Part shown: positions 23,179 to 35,470 of the stretch, piece by piece
Numbering within the stretch: position 1 is the stretch's first letter
Layout of the letters: each line of letters begins with the position of its first letter
Assembly (NCBI GenBank): GCA_037176705.1
Contig: CM073898.1
Coordinates: 42,509,488 to 42,573,487, forward strand
From: Molossus alvarezi
Taxonomy: Eukaryota > Chordata > Mammalia > Chiroptera > Molossidae
Length of the DNA stretch: 64,000 nt
Direction of reading: 5' to 3'
Notes under the pieces: model-generated
What the model was told of the DNA's origin: nothing
What the model saw: only the letters and a program-made list of their open reading frames with translations
The model's database searches: none
Position numbers and translations under genes: made by a program

Positions 23179-25229
23179 ATCCTTTTACAATTTCTGAAAT
23201 CCCTTTCACACCTGTCAATTGTTCCTGAAGCAAATGAGAAAATATACTAGTTTTAGGGTTTAATTTCTAAGCAAAGAGAACTTTTACCTGTCTTTCTTTT
23301 AGTTAATTTCTAATTATACATTTCTGTGGTTAGAGAATTTGGACTAGTAATTTCTATGGTTTAGAATTTATTTTGAGATGCAGTTCTTCCACTGTATTTA
23401 CATTGCAATGAGCTATGCATTCTTGTTTTTGTTTTTAATTTTGCCTTTTTTTGAAATAATGGCTTCAAAGTTATAAATCCTATTTCTAAGGGTTACCATC
23501 AAACAGCCACATTTTTAAACTACTGATTTTTCTATCAATATCTAGATGTATCTCCATTAATATATAATAAACTTCCATGTACCAAGACAAAAATCTTAGC
23601 AGGATTTATTTTCCTCTTATTATTTTCAGAGGTCATCACCTTTTCTCCTCTCCTCATTCCCTCATGGCCTTAGCATACTATGATCTTATCCTTTGTTAAT
23701 GTGAGTCAACAACTACTTAAATGCATGCTGGTTTCCTTCCTAAATATTATTTCTCCTATCCCTCAATGTCCCTTTTCCTCTTTTGTTGATTGTACACTTC
23801 AGCCAGTCTTCCAAAATAGGTCTGTAGGTTATCTGAAGAGTTTATATTTTGCTTTCCTGCTTCAATGTTGGATTGACTCGATACCCTTAAACCCTTGAAA
23901 ATACTGTCCCATTATCCTCCATTATCAGTGTGGCGAGAAGTCTGATGCCAATCTGCTTTATACCCAGGTTTCTCCTTTTCTCCTCCAGGCCACTTCAGGA
24001 GCTTTTACAATTTTTCTATCTATACACTTAGAATTTTTCAAATATATTTCACCAGGCTCTATCTAGAAGTGGGTTTTAACTCAATCTGCTTGGCACTTAA
24101 TGAATCCTTTCAAAATAAAAACATTCTTTTTTCAGCTCATAAAATTTGGGGTTTTTTTCTTGTTTTTCTTTGATTCTTCTTCTACAACTGCTAGTAATTA
24201 CATATTAAATTTCTTGGATTTATTCTCTGTTATTCTTAATATTGTCTCATATTTTCCATCTTTGTAAAAAAATTTTTGGCTTCTTGTCCTGGAAGATATA
24301 GATTTATCTTTTAGATCATTAATACATATTTTTCTAGTCAATTATTCAGCCTTTTCTTTATAATTTCAGAAATGATATATTTAATTTCTAAGACCACTTC
24401 CTTATTCTCTGGTTGCTTATTTTTCATAACAGGCTATCTTCATATTATGGTTGCAATGTACTCTTAAATAATTCAGAAGATATTGATTATTGTATTTAAC
24501 ACTCTTCTGTTCCATGCACTATTGATGTTCCCTCTAAGACCAGCTGTTCTGGTTTTCTCTTTGGAGTTATTCACTTAATTTTGTAAAAACACATCTGAAG
24601 ATTCCTGATATGCAATTATGAATGAGGTGCCATGCTGATTCACATAATGACTGGCATTGTTTCCTTTGTGTTGTATAGGTTTGTACCCTCAATGCTTTCT
24701 CTCTCCTATACAGAAGACCTGGCTGTGGGCTCTAAGTACATGAGGACAGTCACAGAGAAAGCTCAGCTCTCATTTTGGTATAAAGACACAACTGCCTAAT
24801 AGCCTCCAGACATGTCTACTGCACAGTGTTTTGCAAAGGGAGGTCTGTGGGGTTCCCAAAGAAAAATCAGCTCTAATAGGGATAAAATGCACATTCTTCA
24901 GCTCTACTCCAGACTTTGTCCATCAGAATCTCTGGGCATAAGGCCTTGGCATCTGCATTACTTACCAATGCATCTTTACCTAATGCACAATAAAGTCAGA
25001 GAAGTACAGTATTAGCAGCTAAACAATGGTGATCATGATGCTTTACATGACCTTAAGTGCAAATCCAAATACTGAATCCAGGAGCAGTACTAGGTACTCA
25101 TCTTGATGATCCAGTAGGTGAACACATGTTTATATAAAGGTACAAATTTTTTTAGATTATCAAAATAAAATCTTAAAATTTTAGAAACCATCATAGAAAA
25201 AAACATCATATGCATGGAAAACACATTTA

Positions 25230-25350
25230 ATCTATACAACTCCTACAAGGCATCTTCAACTTTCATTTTATAAATGAGAAAACTTAATTTCAGAGAATTA
25301 TAATTACTTAGGGTTACAGAGCCCGTGATAGTTGTGGGGATCACATCGAG
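25230..25350 (+). repeat. MIR relic
   Basis: The blocks 'ttcattttataaatgagaaaact', 'cagagaattataattactta' and 'gggttacagagcc' follow the MIR order. Confidence 0.55.
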
Positions 25351-25370
25351 GACTTTTGACTCTATGGTAT

Positions 25371-25872
25371 TCTGGTGGACAAAAATCATTGCCCCAAAAA
25401 TACCCAGGTCCTAATTCCTGGAACATTTGAATGTTACTTAATATGGCAAAATAATCTTTTCAGATGCGATTAAGTATTTTGAAATGGTTAAAGGATATTG
25501 GATTATCCAGGTGGGCCCCAAATGCAATCACAGAGTCCTTATCAGAGGGACACAGAGAGAACTGACTACAGAGAAGAAGGTGTCAATGTGAGGACTGAAA
25601 CAAGAGGCAACACTTCCGGCTTTGAAAATGGAGGGGCAGACCACAAGCCAAGGAATACAAGAAATGCAGCTTTAGACACTGAAAAAAGACAAGGAGGCAG
25701 ATTCTCCCCTAGGGTCTACAGAAGAAGCATGGACCTGTCTACAACTTGACTTGGGCTAATTGAAACTGATTTTAGATCTCCAACCTTCAGAAATGCAAGA
25801 GAATAAACTTGTGTTGTTTTAAGTCACCAAGTTTAGGGTAATGTGTTACAACAGCCCTAAGAAACTAATGTA
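25371..25872 (+). mobile_element. Ancient LTR-like or dispersed repeat
   Basis: The order 'tccaggtgggccccaaatgcaatc', 'gtccttatcagaggga', 'gccaaggaatac', 'cagattctcccctag', 'aacttgtgttgttttaagtcaccaag' and 'gttacaacagccctaagaaactaatg' is that of a common old eutherian repeat. I think it is MaLR/ERVL-like, but the family is uncertain. The open frame at 25498-25749 lies inside it. Confidence 0.6.
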
Positions 25873-26275
25873 GGCATTCTTTAGGACTGTTCATAAACAT
25901 TCCAGTTCTTTTCCCAAGACTACAGTAAAAATGTGCTTCTCTGTCTCTCACTGAAGTTAGGAGTGACCGTGTGACTTTCTCTGGTCAATAAAATGTGAAC
26001 AGAAGAGACATGTGTTAGAGCTGAGTGGCAGCTTTGTGCGTCACTACACAATTCAGTATGTTCCATTTTCTTTGCTATGGTGACCATGGAAGTATGTGTC
26101 AAGAGGGAGCTACTATCACCCTTGGTTCCTGAGTGACAATGATGAGCAGAGCCTTCTGAAAACCTGTATTGAACATGGAGCAGAAAGGAGAAGTCCACCT
26201 TTGGTGTATGAAGCCTATGAGATTTGGGGTTTGTTTGTTACTGAAACATAACCTAGCCTATTCTGACAAACACAG
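25873..26275 (+). mobile_element. Second ancient dispersed repeat, head-to-tail with the previous one
   Basis: It ends in 'agatttggggtttgtttgttactg' and 'acctagcctattctgac', as old eutherian repeats of this style do, and has an interior 'tcctgagtgacaatgatgagcagagcc' block. The family is not certain. Confidence 0.5.
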
Positions 26276-28139
26276 ATTATAAAATTAGTGCTCATTCCAC
26301 AGACCCAAGATGGCTCCTACAAATTCATGACTACTCCCCTGGTCACCCATCATATTTCTAATAATTCAAGATCATTTTTAACTGCATCTCCCATATTCTT
26401 AACACTGGAATTATTGAAATGATTGAGGCAGGTAGCCTAAGAAAAATGGAAACTAAACCCCAACTTCCTTCTTACACCTCCAGGTCCCACCATTCTCTTT
26501 TCATGACATGGTCTTTGCTTGCCACCATCATAGAAATCCATCTTGTTCCCTGTACAATGGATGTGATTGATGCCAGTGTTCCCATGGTGTTATTACATGA
26601 GAGGGAGGTCCAAAGCAGCCAGATTGTGGGATAAGAGTCACATTCACTATCCAAAAATAGCCTGGTGTATATGGGCTACCCCTTGACTTTCACCCAAATA
26701 GTACCTGTTATCATTATTACCTGCTTGTTTCCCTTACCCTGCATCAGTCTGCTTTTGGAACATCCTAAAGAGGCTATCCTGGCACCACCCTCTTTTCTTT
26801 AACCCTCACCTCTAGCCCTGAGCATGGTAGATTAGCATTTATAGTGAGCTGGTTTTCTTTGGTGGGATTAAGAAGATAATATTCTGAAGATGAGACTGCT
26901 CAGCTATTCTGCAAATATAGTGTGACCCAGACCTCCAGTGGCAAGCACCATCTCTAAAAAGAACTTGCTTTTACACAGGGCTGTATTACACTTACCAAGG
27001 GCTGTACTGTGCCACGTGATGTGAAGACCTGGCCTTAGGAGGCCACGGAAAATGTCACAAACAAGAGGCAACACATTAGCAAAACCTTGCTTAAAATTGA
27101 AGTCCTGCCTGTACTGGTGCAGAGATCTGCTTAGAGACTATTATTTGAAATATCTGTAGATAGTTTGGATCTGTGAATAATTGCTATCTGCACATCTCAA
27201 ATTCTTTACAGTGTTCTGTTAGACATATCTGCATGAGACCAGAAATAGTGAAGGAATGTCACTCACTATATAATACAGTCTCTCTGCTTTTACAACTCAT
27301 CATGAACTTCTATGTAATTTATTTTTTATTGAAGAATTCCAATTAATGGCTTCCTGGTGATTTTAAAGCCTCAAATTATCAGTCTCTGAAAACAAAGCAG
27401 AGAACATAATTATCATAAACCGAGAATTTTTCATTTTGAAGCTTATCTGTTTGTGCTAAGTATCTTGTCTGTAAGTAATTAGTGCCTTTATTTTTTTTTC
27501 AGTAAAAATAATGACCATTCTATGCTACACATCCAAATTTTGTTAACTGCTAGATGTACTGTATGTATTATATTTGAAAATGGACCACCTTGGACTAGTT
27601 TTAAAGTATTTCATCAAATGATAATAGCAACAACAAAATACATCTGTTTGTCAGAATAAATTATGTGGCACATATTTAAAAAACCTATTATATCCTTTTG
27701 CTGTCTTTCTAAGAATAAAAGCTGCACGAAAATATGTACTTGCCATTTATTACCAGGGCTGCATAACAAGAAAAGACCCGTTTTATCTCCCATTTATAAT
27801 TCCTAACTGCTAATCAAATTGATCAGCCAATAGCTTGGTTGTAGAGGGCCTTTCATACAACCATTTCAAAATGTTTTACTAGAGATAAAACAAAATTCAA
27901 TGAAATTAAACCCATTTGAATGACAATGTGAGCCAAACACTCTTTTAAGTATTCTGAGAACTCAAGTTTCTCCGATTTAAAAAAAAAAAAAAAAGGTTCG
28001 GGGATTCTACTGATGAAACAGAAATTGCCACATGGAAGAGAAACCTGGCTGCTCAGGTCAAATACGGTCCAAAGTGGTTTTCCTGCCCTGAACTAGAAAA
28101 TTGACTTGATCCAATGGTAGGATTAGTTGTCTTCCTCTT
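26276..28139. other. Unclassified non-coding stretch
   Basis: AT-rich. No exon or nameable repeat apart from A/T runs (about 27979-27994). Confidence 0.35.
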
Positions 28140-29620
28140 TAAAAACTATATGTTTTTTCAACTTATAAAACTAACACATGTTCCTTAAAAAAAAAACTTG
28201 AAAAATATAGACATATATGATGTAAAGTGTTCTTGATCCTCTTTACATATACAAAGTGTTCATTTTCCCACATTTCGTATTTTCTCATGCATGTTCAGTG
28301 AAAAAAGAAACACACAACACACACACAGAGATATTTTTACAACGGATGGGTATGTACAGTCGTATCTTGTTTATGTTCCCTATTATTATGAATATTTGCA
28401 CAATATTATTTCAAACCTGATTTTAAATAGCTGCATATTTCATAATAGTGCTGTATATATCATAACTTAACTATTCTCTTATGTTGGACATTTATGTCAT
28501 TTCTAAACTTTTTCCCTGATACGTAATGGTGCAACGAACATGTATATATGGAATTTTTTTAACTAAATTTCTTATTTCTTTAAGATAAAATCTTAAAGAC
28601 TACTATCAAGACATACATTTGAACATTTTAAAGCTCTTTGCTCGTGTTAAAAATCTGCTGTGTGGAAAGTTGGCAGTTATACTTGCAGATCATGGAGTGA
28701 GCAAGCTCTTTGGCCCATACTCTAACCACGGTGAGATGCTAATGCTGACTTAACAATAAAATGTGGGATTTTGCTATTTTAATTTGCACATTTTTGATAA
28801 GGTTAAATATACTTAACATACCTATTTTCTTTATATATCTATATTAATATCTACATCCATGCATATTTTTTGTCATCCGTTCGTAGGAGCCTATTTTATA
28901 GTAAGAATGCCCTTTGTCTTTCATAGTTACTGTGAAAATTTTACCTTAGTATGTCATTTTTCTTTTCATTTGCTTTTGACATATATTTTTTTACTTCTAT
29001 AATTGTTTTATACTTACAAACTCCTTTCCCATTAAAGATATGATAAATATCTACTTCTATGTTTTTTAATGACTGTATTTTTATCTCTTTAAACTAGTAA
29101 TAAATATTTTAGTGCAAGGAAAGAGTTAATGTTCTAAGTTTATATTTCAAATTATAAAGTGATTTTTGAATACCATTTATTGATGAACCATTTCCTTCTC
29201 TGGAAACTTGAGATATTGTATTTATCACATCCTACATTTTCATACATTTGAGTCTGGTTCATGGCTATCTACTTCACTTCATGTATCTTCAGCTGCACTA
29301 TTGTGATTGTTTTCATTTGGTAGCTTTCGCCATCAAATAGAGAATTCTTATCTCTTTACTTCTCCTTTACAAAACATACTGCATATTTTTTACTATGTTT
29401 TTTATTTCTCAAATAAATGATACTATTATTTTGTTACACTGAATCCAATAATTTCCTTCTTGAAACTGCATTAAATTAATAAAAATAATTTCAGAAAATT
29501 GACATCTTTATAATAATCAGCCTTCCCATCTTTGAGCAAGTTATATCTTTACAATAATTGCTTAATGCCTCTCAGTAAAGTTTTATGGTTTAATTCATAG
29601 TTTCCCCCTTTATCCTGTTC
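28140..29620 (-). mobile_element. Old L1 on the minus strand
   Basis: Reverse-complement L1 blocks run in order: 'taatggtgcaacgaacatgtatatatgg' (about 28524-28551), 'ttttaatttgcacattttt', 'gtaggagcctattttata', 'gaaaattgacatctttataataatcagccttcc' (about 29494-29527) and 'gcctctcagtaaagttttatggttt'. Diverged, no open frame. Confidence 0.7.
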
Positions 29621-29714
29621 TCTGTTGAATTCCCAGTGTCTAGAAATTCCTAGCCCATTGAACTCACACCCTCACTATTTGTCGACTGAAGTAACCAATT
29701 GGTAGGTTCAACCC

Positions 29715-29895
29715 TTTGCTCTCACTGGCTCTGTGATCTGAAATGAGCACTCTAATCTCATATTCTAAGTTTCCTCAACTGTAAAATGGTGAAGCAATTG
29801 TACTAACCTCATAAAGTTATCATGAGAATTAATTGGGATTAACTCATCAACTTAAAATAGCAACGTACGTATCTTAAGCCCCAATAAATATTAAT
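29715..29895 (+). repeat. MIR relic
   Basis: 'cctcaactgtaaaatggtgaag' is followed by 'ctcataaagttatcatgagaattaa', then 'aataaatattaatgaat', as in MIR. Confidence 0.7.
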
Positions 29896-31094
29896 GAATA
29901 CCATAGTTTTCTGGAAAGTGTGTGTTAAAGGAAGAATCAATAAAACTGCAGCCAGAGATGAAAACATAGGGAAAATGAAGAACAGACCATGACTCCCAAG
30001 TTTCAAGGCTGATGAAAAGAGAAAATTTAAAAATACCAATTATTGATCGTGACTGAGAAGTAGATAGTAGCCCTACACACCTAAGGTATGGTTGCAGTGG
30101 TGGGACTCAGCTGTGACCAGAGCCCAGGATGACCCCCAATCCACACAGAGCTTTTCCCATACTCACTGGCCATAGCAACCCCAGAATCAATGGAAAAAAC
30201 ACAGTAGAGAATTATTTCTGGAAAAAATAACACATTAAACTCATCCTCAGCTCAAATATAAACCATATTTACCCCATAAACAAAGTAGGAAATTATCCAA
30301 ATAACTCATATTTTCTTCCAAAAACAGTCCACTACTTGGCCTCAAATGATTTGAATATACTTAGATGTGTGAGCCCAGTGCCCTCGCTGGATCACAGTGT
30401 CTATTCTCCACTTCAGTGTTCATGCAGACCCAGCATCGTGCCTTGCAAAAGCCAAGGACGAACTTCAGCCACTGGTCCTGCTTTCAATAAAGTCTTATTT
30501 TAATAGAAACACTGTGTCTCTCTCCCAAGTCCCCACCTTTTTTAGGCAGCTTGCCAGCGGAAGGCAAAAAGAGAATTCTAACACATTGTCCCCAAATTCC
30601 AGGCAGATCACAAAAATAAACTGTCCCAGAATGTATTCCTTTTAGGAAAAATTGCTTATTCAAGGCTTGCTTTTCTTGTTTGCCTTCCTTCTTCCCTTTC
30701 CAAACACTTTTTCTTCTAACATCATGCTGTAAAGTTACCATCTGTCTCAAACATACACATACACAAAAGGGAAATCCACTTACAATGAATACTGGAAAGG
30801 AGGAAAATAAGTTGGTTGCAAGTGGGTGTTCTGCAGCATATGACTTTTCCAGCCCAGTGGCCAAAATCTGAATTACCTCCCAGTCAATTGTCTCCCAGTT
30901 TAGCTGTCAAGGCAAGAGTAAAAATAAATGAATAACTCTATTTTTTTTAAATGTGTGTTTGTACAATATTCCCAAGGGAACACCTGATTTCTACAATCCT
31001 GTGATATATGGATGGTCAGGAATTAAATTTTATAAACAAGAAAACTGAAACCCAGAAAAGTGAATTACAACTGAAGATCAGAGGTTAGCTGAGA
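29896..31094. other. Mostly unclassified non-coding stretch
   Basis: A short MIR-like piece is possible at 31020-31090 ('aacaagaaaactgaaacccagaaaag'). Otherwise nothing nameable. Confidence 0.35.
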
Positions 31095-31148
31095 ATTTCA
31101 AAGTGTGCATCTGAGGATCCCCTGCATCAGAATCATTGGAAATACTTG
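31095..31148 (+). repeat. MER5A-like hAT fragment
   Basis: 'atttcaaagtgtgcatctgaggatcccctgcatcagaatcattgg' matches one end of a MER5A-type element. Confidence 0.45.
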
Positions 31149-31309
31149 TTCAAATGCCTCTGTTTGTAGCATAGAATAGATCATATCATTTCTTTCCAAA
31201 ACGACTCGGTAGAATCCATTCAATGAGAAATCCACACTCAGGTTCCACAGTCCTCAACACAGACCACAGGACGTGTTCCTGTCCACCTTCAGACCTCACA
31301 GGCTGCTGT

Positions 31310-31700
31310 TCTTCCCTCTTCCACTCTTTCTGCCCACCACACCCTTCTCGGTGGCCCTCATTGACACAAAGGGTACTCCTGCCTTGGGGTCTTTGCATGA
31401 GCTGTTCCATCTGCTTGGAAGTGTCTTCCCTCAAATCTCTAACTATGAGGTTCTTCCTCCATATTTGAGTTTTCAAAAAGCCATCTCTGTCCATACTAGC
31501 AAATGTGGTCCTGTACAACTACATGTCCATTTATTCTACCTTAATTTTCATCTTATGTATCAGTCTTTGGATTTCACTTATTTACTTATTATGTGTTTAT
31601 TAGTTACTTCCCATGCTCTCACAAACACACATGCACACACAGAAAGATACATCTTTGACTCGAAGCTTCATGAAGGTGGTAATGTATCTGTCTTATTAAG
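31310..31700 (+). repeat. L2 LINE 3' end
   Basis: The blocks 'ggggtctttgcatgagctgttccatctgcttggaa', 'cttccctcaaatctct' and 'aagcttcatgaaggtggtaatgtatctgtctt' follow the L2 3' region. Confidence 0.7.
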
Positions 31701-31764
31701 ACAACATGGAATAGAGCAAAGCTTGGAGAAACACTCAGAACTTACTGTCAATGAAATGTAGCTT

Positions 31765-31855
31765 ACTTGGCACCATCTCAGACCTATGGAGCCTACCTGG
31801 ACCAGGGGCCTAGAGGTGTGCATTTTAAGTAGTTCCCTAGATAATTTCAAAGCAC
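31765..31855 (+). repeat. MER5A-like hAT fragment, second half
   Basis: 'ggggcctagaggtgtgcattttaagtagttccctagataatttcaaagc' resembles the other half of MER5A. It lies 620 bp from the first half with an L2 between them, so it may be a separate copy. Confidence 0.4.
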
Positions 31856-32164
31856 ATTAATATTTTAAAAGTCCAGATATTAAATACTGTAGCCAAGACT
31901 AAACAGACACACCTGACTCCTGGTGGCATGCCCTCCAATGCACCAAGCTCTAGTTCGAAAATGCTGGTCTCTTGCAAGTGGCTGCTCTAGGAGAAAAGCT
32001 GTTTGGAGATTCAGACTGGGCTTTTACTCTAGATGCAAATTTAGTGGTACCTAGAACTGCTGTTCCATAATTCAATATTTCTGCCTCTAGTATAGGCTTG
32101 GACTTTGATGAGAAGCTTAAGAATTACATGTGCAAATCAAGGGAGAGAACATTCTACAAGGAGC

Positions 32165-32290
32165 TGGGTTTTTTCTCAGTTGACTCGCTGACTGCTTATG
32201 GGACCTTGGGTAATTTTATTAATTTCTCTGGGTCTCATTTTTCCCATATGCAAAGTGAGGTTGTTGAGTTGTATTATCTCTACAGTCCCT
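32165..32290 (+). repeat. MIR relic
   Basis: 'gggaccttgggtaattttattaatttctctgggtctcatttttcccatatgcaaagtg' follows the MIR core. Confidence 0.65.
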
Positions 32291-33539
32291 TTTGCTCAAA
32301 TATTTGTGGCACCAAGACATTCCAATGAACTCAAAATGAGCCTTTGCAGTTGTACTCAGCATTGTGAAAGGGCCCTGAACAGCCCAGCATTCATGCCATG
32401 TGGCCTAGGCCAATCACAGAGGTCCAACTCCGTCTAAGGCTTAGCATCTTGTCTTCTGTCAGAAAGACAAGAAAATATCCCATTCATGTAGAGAAACAAA
32501 GGCATTTGTGCTGATTCCATCTGATTCCACTAAGGTGCAGCTAAGGGATGCTTTGGTTGGGCACCTGGTAGGATTCACAATTGTTCTGTTTGTTAAAAGA
32601 CTCCTAACATCTATAAATGACCCAAATAGAAGGTTCTTCTACCCTTCACTTTACACACACATACACACACACACAAACAGAGTCACACACAAATACACAT
32701 TTTGGGAAAACCTACTAAAATGGAGAACCATTATTCTGAAAGACTCTAAAGCCAGAGAGTCAAGCTTCATGTTTTAACTTAAAAATAAAGGCAGACTAAG
32801 ATCAACCTGATGTTTCTAAAGGAAAGAAGGGGGCTGTCTTTATTTGTCAGACTGGCACTAGGCAGTCTGTGATACGTACTGCCAGGAAGTTTTTTAAAAC
32901 AGAAGCAAATTGGTGTACAGTGGACGGAGGAGTGTTTCGCGGCAGGAAGAGGGGGTGGCGGGGTGCTACTGGCAGGTGGGGGGGGGGGGCTGGTGAATGA
33001 GTAAAGGTACGGCTGGGCTATCACATTCAGAAAGAAGGCAGGATAGATAATATTGGTTATATATGCCAACAGGAAGAAACTGGAAGAAAATAGAAGAGTA
33101 AAATTAACACTGTGATCTAGTTTTTAACTAAACTTCTAGAAATTTGGTTCTCAATCTTGGCAGAGGCTCCTCTTTGGTCTTCAGTAATTACAACATATTC
33201 TACCCAAAGTATGCAAGATTCCTCCAATGTAGAAGAAAAACACATCACCCAATGAATTACAAATCCATGTCCTTTTTAGTGTCACTCTATATTTAAATTT
33301 TAGGCAATTTATATGTATAAATGCAAACACCAGATTCATGAGATGTGAGAATAAGCACATACCTGATTTCTTAAGCCTCACACACAAATCAGTCTCTTTG
33401 TCTCACTGCTCATGTAAATGACAACCGATGGAACCATGTTTCTATGTTAAAAAATACGAATGATCAAGTGCTTTATATAATGCTTCTGTTTATCTCTTAA
33501 TGCCTGAGGATCCTAGCTGGGAGAAAGGGAGGAGAACTT
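32291..33539. other. Mostly unclassified non-coding stretch
   Basis: A (CA)n-rich tract lies at about 32652-32700 and a 13-G run at about 32977-32990. No exon or nameable transposon. Confidence 0.35.
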
Positions 33540-34130
33540 GTCATAAATCCGATGAGGCCACACCACCTAATGAGGACCAGCAGGCCTCGTTTGCTCAATA
33601 AACAGCAATGGGGCTGGGAAACAGACCTGGAGCTCACCTTCCCCAACCTACAAATGTGCTCATTCTCATAAAACATTACCCAGTTGTTGACAGTTAGTCA
33701 CAACATAGATACAGGGTTCCATTAAGACTTTGTGTACTTTTCACTTTCAACAACTCACACTGCAGATGTGATCCAAAGAGTCTGTGAATGCTACTTAAAA
33801 GGCTGACAGCATTATGCCACAGTGCAAAATGCTGCCCACGGAGAAATCACTACTAAAGATTCTAAAGAGAATTATTACACCGAATGGCTAGCAGCATTCT
33901 GGTAACATGTATCCACTAAGACAAGGAAATACATTACTTATTATCAGAAAGTCGGATTTTTTTTTACCTATAAGGTAAACTACTAATGTTTAAAATGCAA
34001 AAGTTGAAAACTGCACAAAGATCTCATAGTTTCTTTCCGGAGTATTCTTAGCCAAGGCCTTTTAAGGAATTGACCCCGTGAAGCTGCCTTCAGTACAAGC
34101 TACACGTTATCAATGCTGTGTCAATGGACC
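33540..34130. promoter_or_regulatory. Candidate conserved non-coding block
   Basis: No repeat signature over about 590 bp, balanced composition and short AT-rich motifs. This is an inference from absence of repeats only; conservation was not tested. Confidence 0.2.
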
Positions 34131-34617
34131 TCTCTCATTCATGGGGTCCTCTTTAAAGCCACGTCCGGGGACTCAATTTCTGACAGTTGTTTTCTGTGAT
34201 TTAGCAATGCCCAGCGGGGTGGTGAGAGAAGATGGAAAATAAACAGATCCAGAATTTTCCAGGAAGACCGTCTAAACAAGGTTCTTAAAAAAGTCACTGA
34301 AAATGTCAGCCCTGCCAACAGAGAAAGGTTCAGGGTGCAGCAAAGGCACAGCATATACTTTTTCATTTTTTCAGTCTGACCCTTGGCCCACAGCCATAAT
34401 CTTTTCTTAAGGTTAGTGATGGGAGGGCTGCCGCCTTAGTGTTTGCAGAGGTCTCCTAACATCCTCTGCTGAGGAACCTTGAACCTCAGGTACTATTGCA
34501 GAGGAGATGGACAGCACCAAACACAGACAGGAAATTAGCTGCAGCAGACCCTGGACCTAAATAAGTTCCACCAGCCTTTCTGAAATCACTTAAAGGCTGG
34601 GGTTGTTGGGGGCAGCA

Positions 34618-34766
34618 AATATATATACATATGTATACATATATATACATATATATGTGTATATATACACATATATATGTGTGTATATATACACATATAT
34701 ATGTATATATATGTACATATATATACACACACACATATATACTCGTGTGTGTGTGTGTGTGTGTGC
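34618..34766. repeat. Compound AT/TG/CA microsatellite
   Basis: Alternating purine-pyrimidine DNA for about 149 bp, rich in ATAT, GTAT and ACAC, ending in a (TG)n tract at 34745-34764. Several open frames here encode only Tyr/Ile/His/Cys repeats and are artefacts. Confidence 0.95.
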
Positions 34767-34999
34767 ACCCTCATGTTTTCCCCAACTTGGACCTTTGCCC
34801 AAATACTTTAATAGATGTAGTACAAAGAGAAGAAAGAAGAAGAAGAAGAAAAATAAACTATTTAGCTAAGCAATTTAAAATTTTTTTGCAAAAAAATAAT
34901 CATAATAAAAAGAAAGATTTTAACAAAATTGCAGCCATAGCAAGTCTGTGAGGGTAACTTAGCGAAATACTCGGCGGATGGCTGCAAACCTCTAATGGA

Positions 35000-35470
35000 A
35001 AGTTGTGTAAGTGGCTGAGGCCAAAGTAGGCATTAATTACAATGAAAAATCAGTTTAGAGTAGGCCACAACTAAATTGGAAGCTGGTCCTCTAGGTAAAA
35101 CAAAGAAAGTGAACAGCAGCCTCAGATTTGATTACATGGCAATACAAGAAAAATGTGCTGTATGTTGTCTATTATTAAAGCTGCTTTGGGGCCCTGTGTT
35201 GGGTGCCTCAGGGATTTTAATAAAAAATTAGTAATAGGTCTGCTGCCCTGGCTCACTGTGGCTTTTTGGAGTATTTGTGGGTTCGGGGCTGGTCCTGCAG
35301 TGCAAATTAAGTCATTTCAGACAAGCAGCCTCGGAAAGTGTTCTGTGATAGCAAAGTTCAAATACTGTGCTCGGGCTCTAAACGGACACAGCCCTCCGCT
35401 GGAGGCGGATTCAGAGTTTCAAAGAAATAATAAAATTTCATCATAAGAAAAAGGAGGGGGAAATAAAAAG
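35000..35470. promoter_or_regulatory. Candidate conserved non-coding block
   Basis: A repeat-free stretch with 'aattagtaatagg' and 'gcaaattaagtcatttcag' wording. A possible enhancer, inferred from sequence style only. Confidence 0.22.

Larger units (their letters stand above)
21371..24770 (-). mobile_element. Mosaic of old minus-strand L1 sequence
   Basis: Several blocks read as reverse-complement L1M: 'tatccttcaaagctttctctatgcatttatat' wording at about 21458-21490, the 'catttcatctaaatttccag' block at about 23015-23035, and 'tgcttggcacttaatgaatcc' plus 'aatttctaagaccacttcctt' at about 24090-24405. It hosts two Ves SINEs and a MITE, so it predates them. I cannot say whether it is one or several elements. 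Confidence 0.5.

Noticed and set aside
25498..25749. 83-codon open frame
   Set aside because: It lies in an ancient dispersed repeat.
34486..34951. Tyr/Ile/His-rich open frames on both strands
   Set aside because: They are translations of the AT/TG microsatellite.
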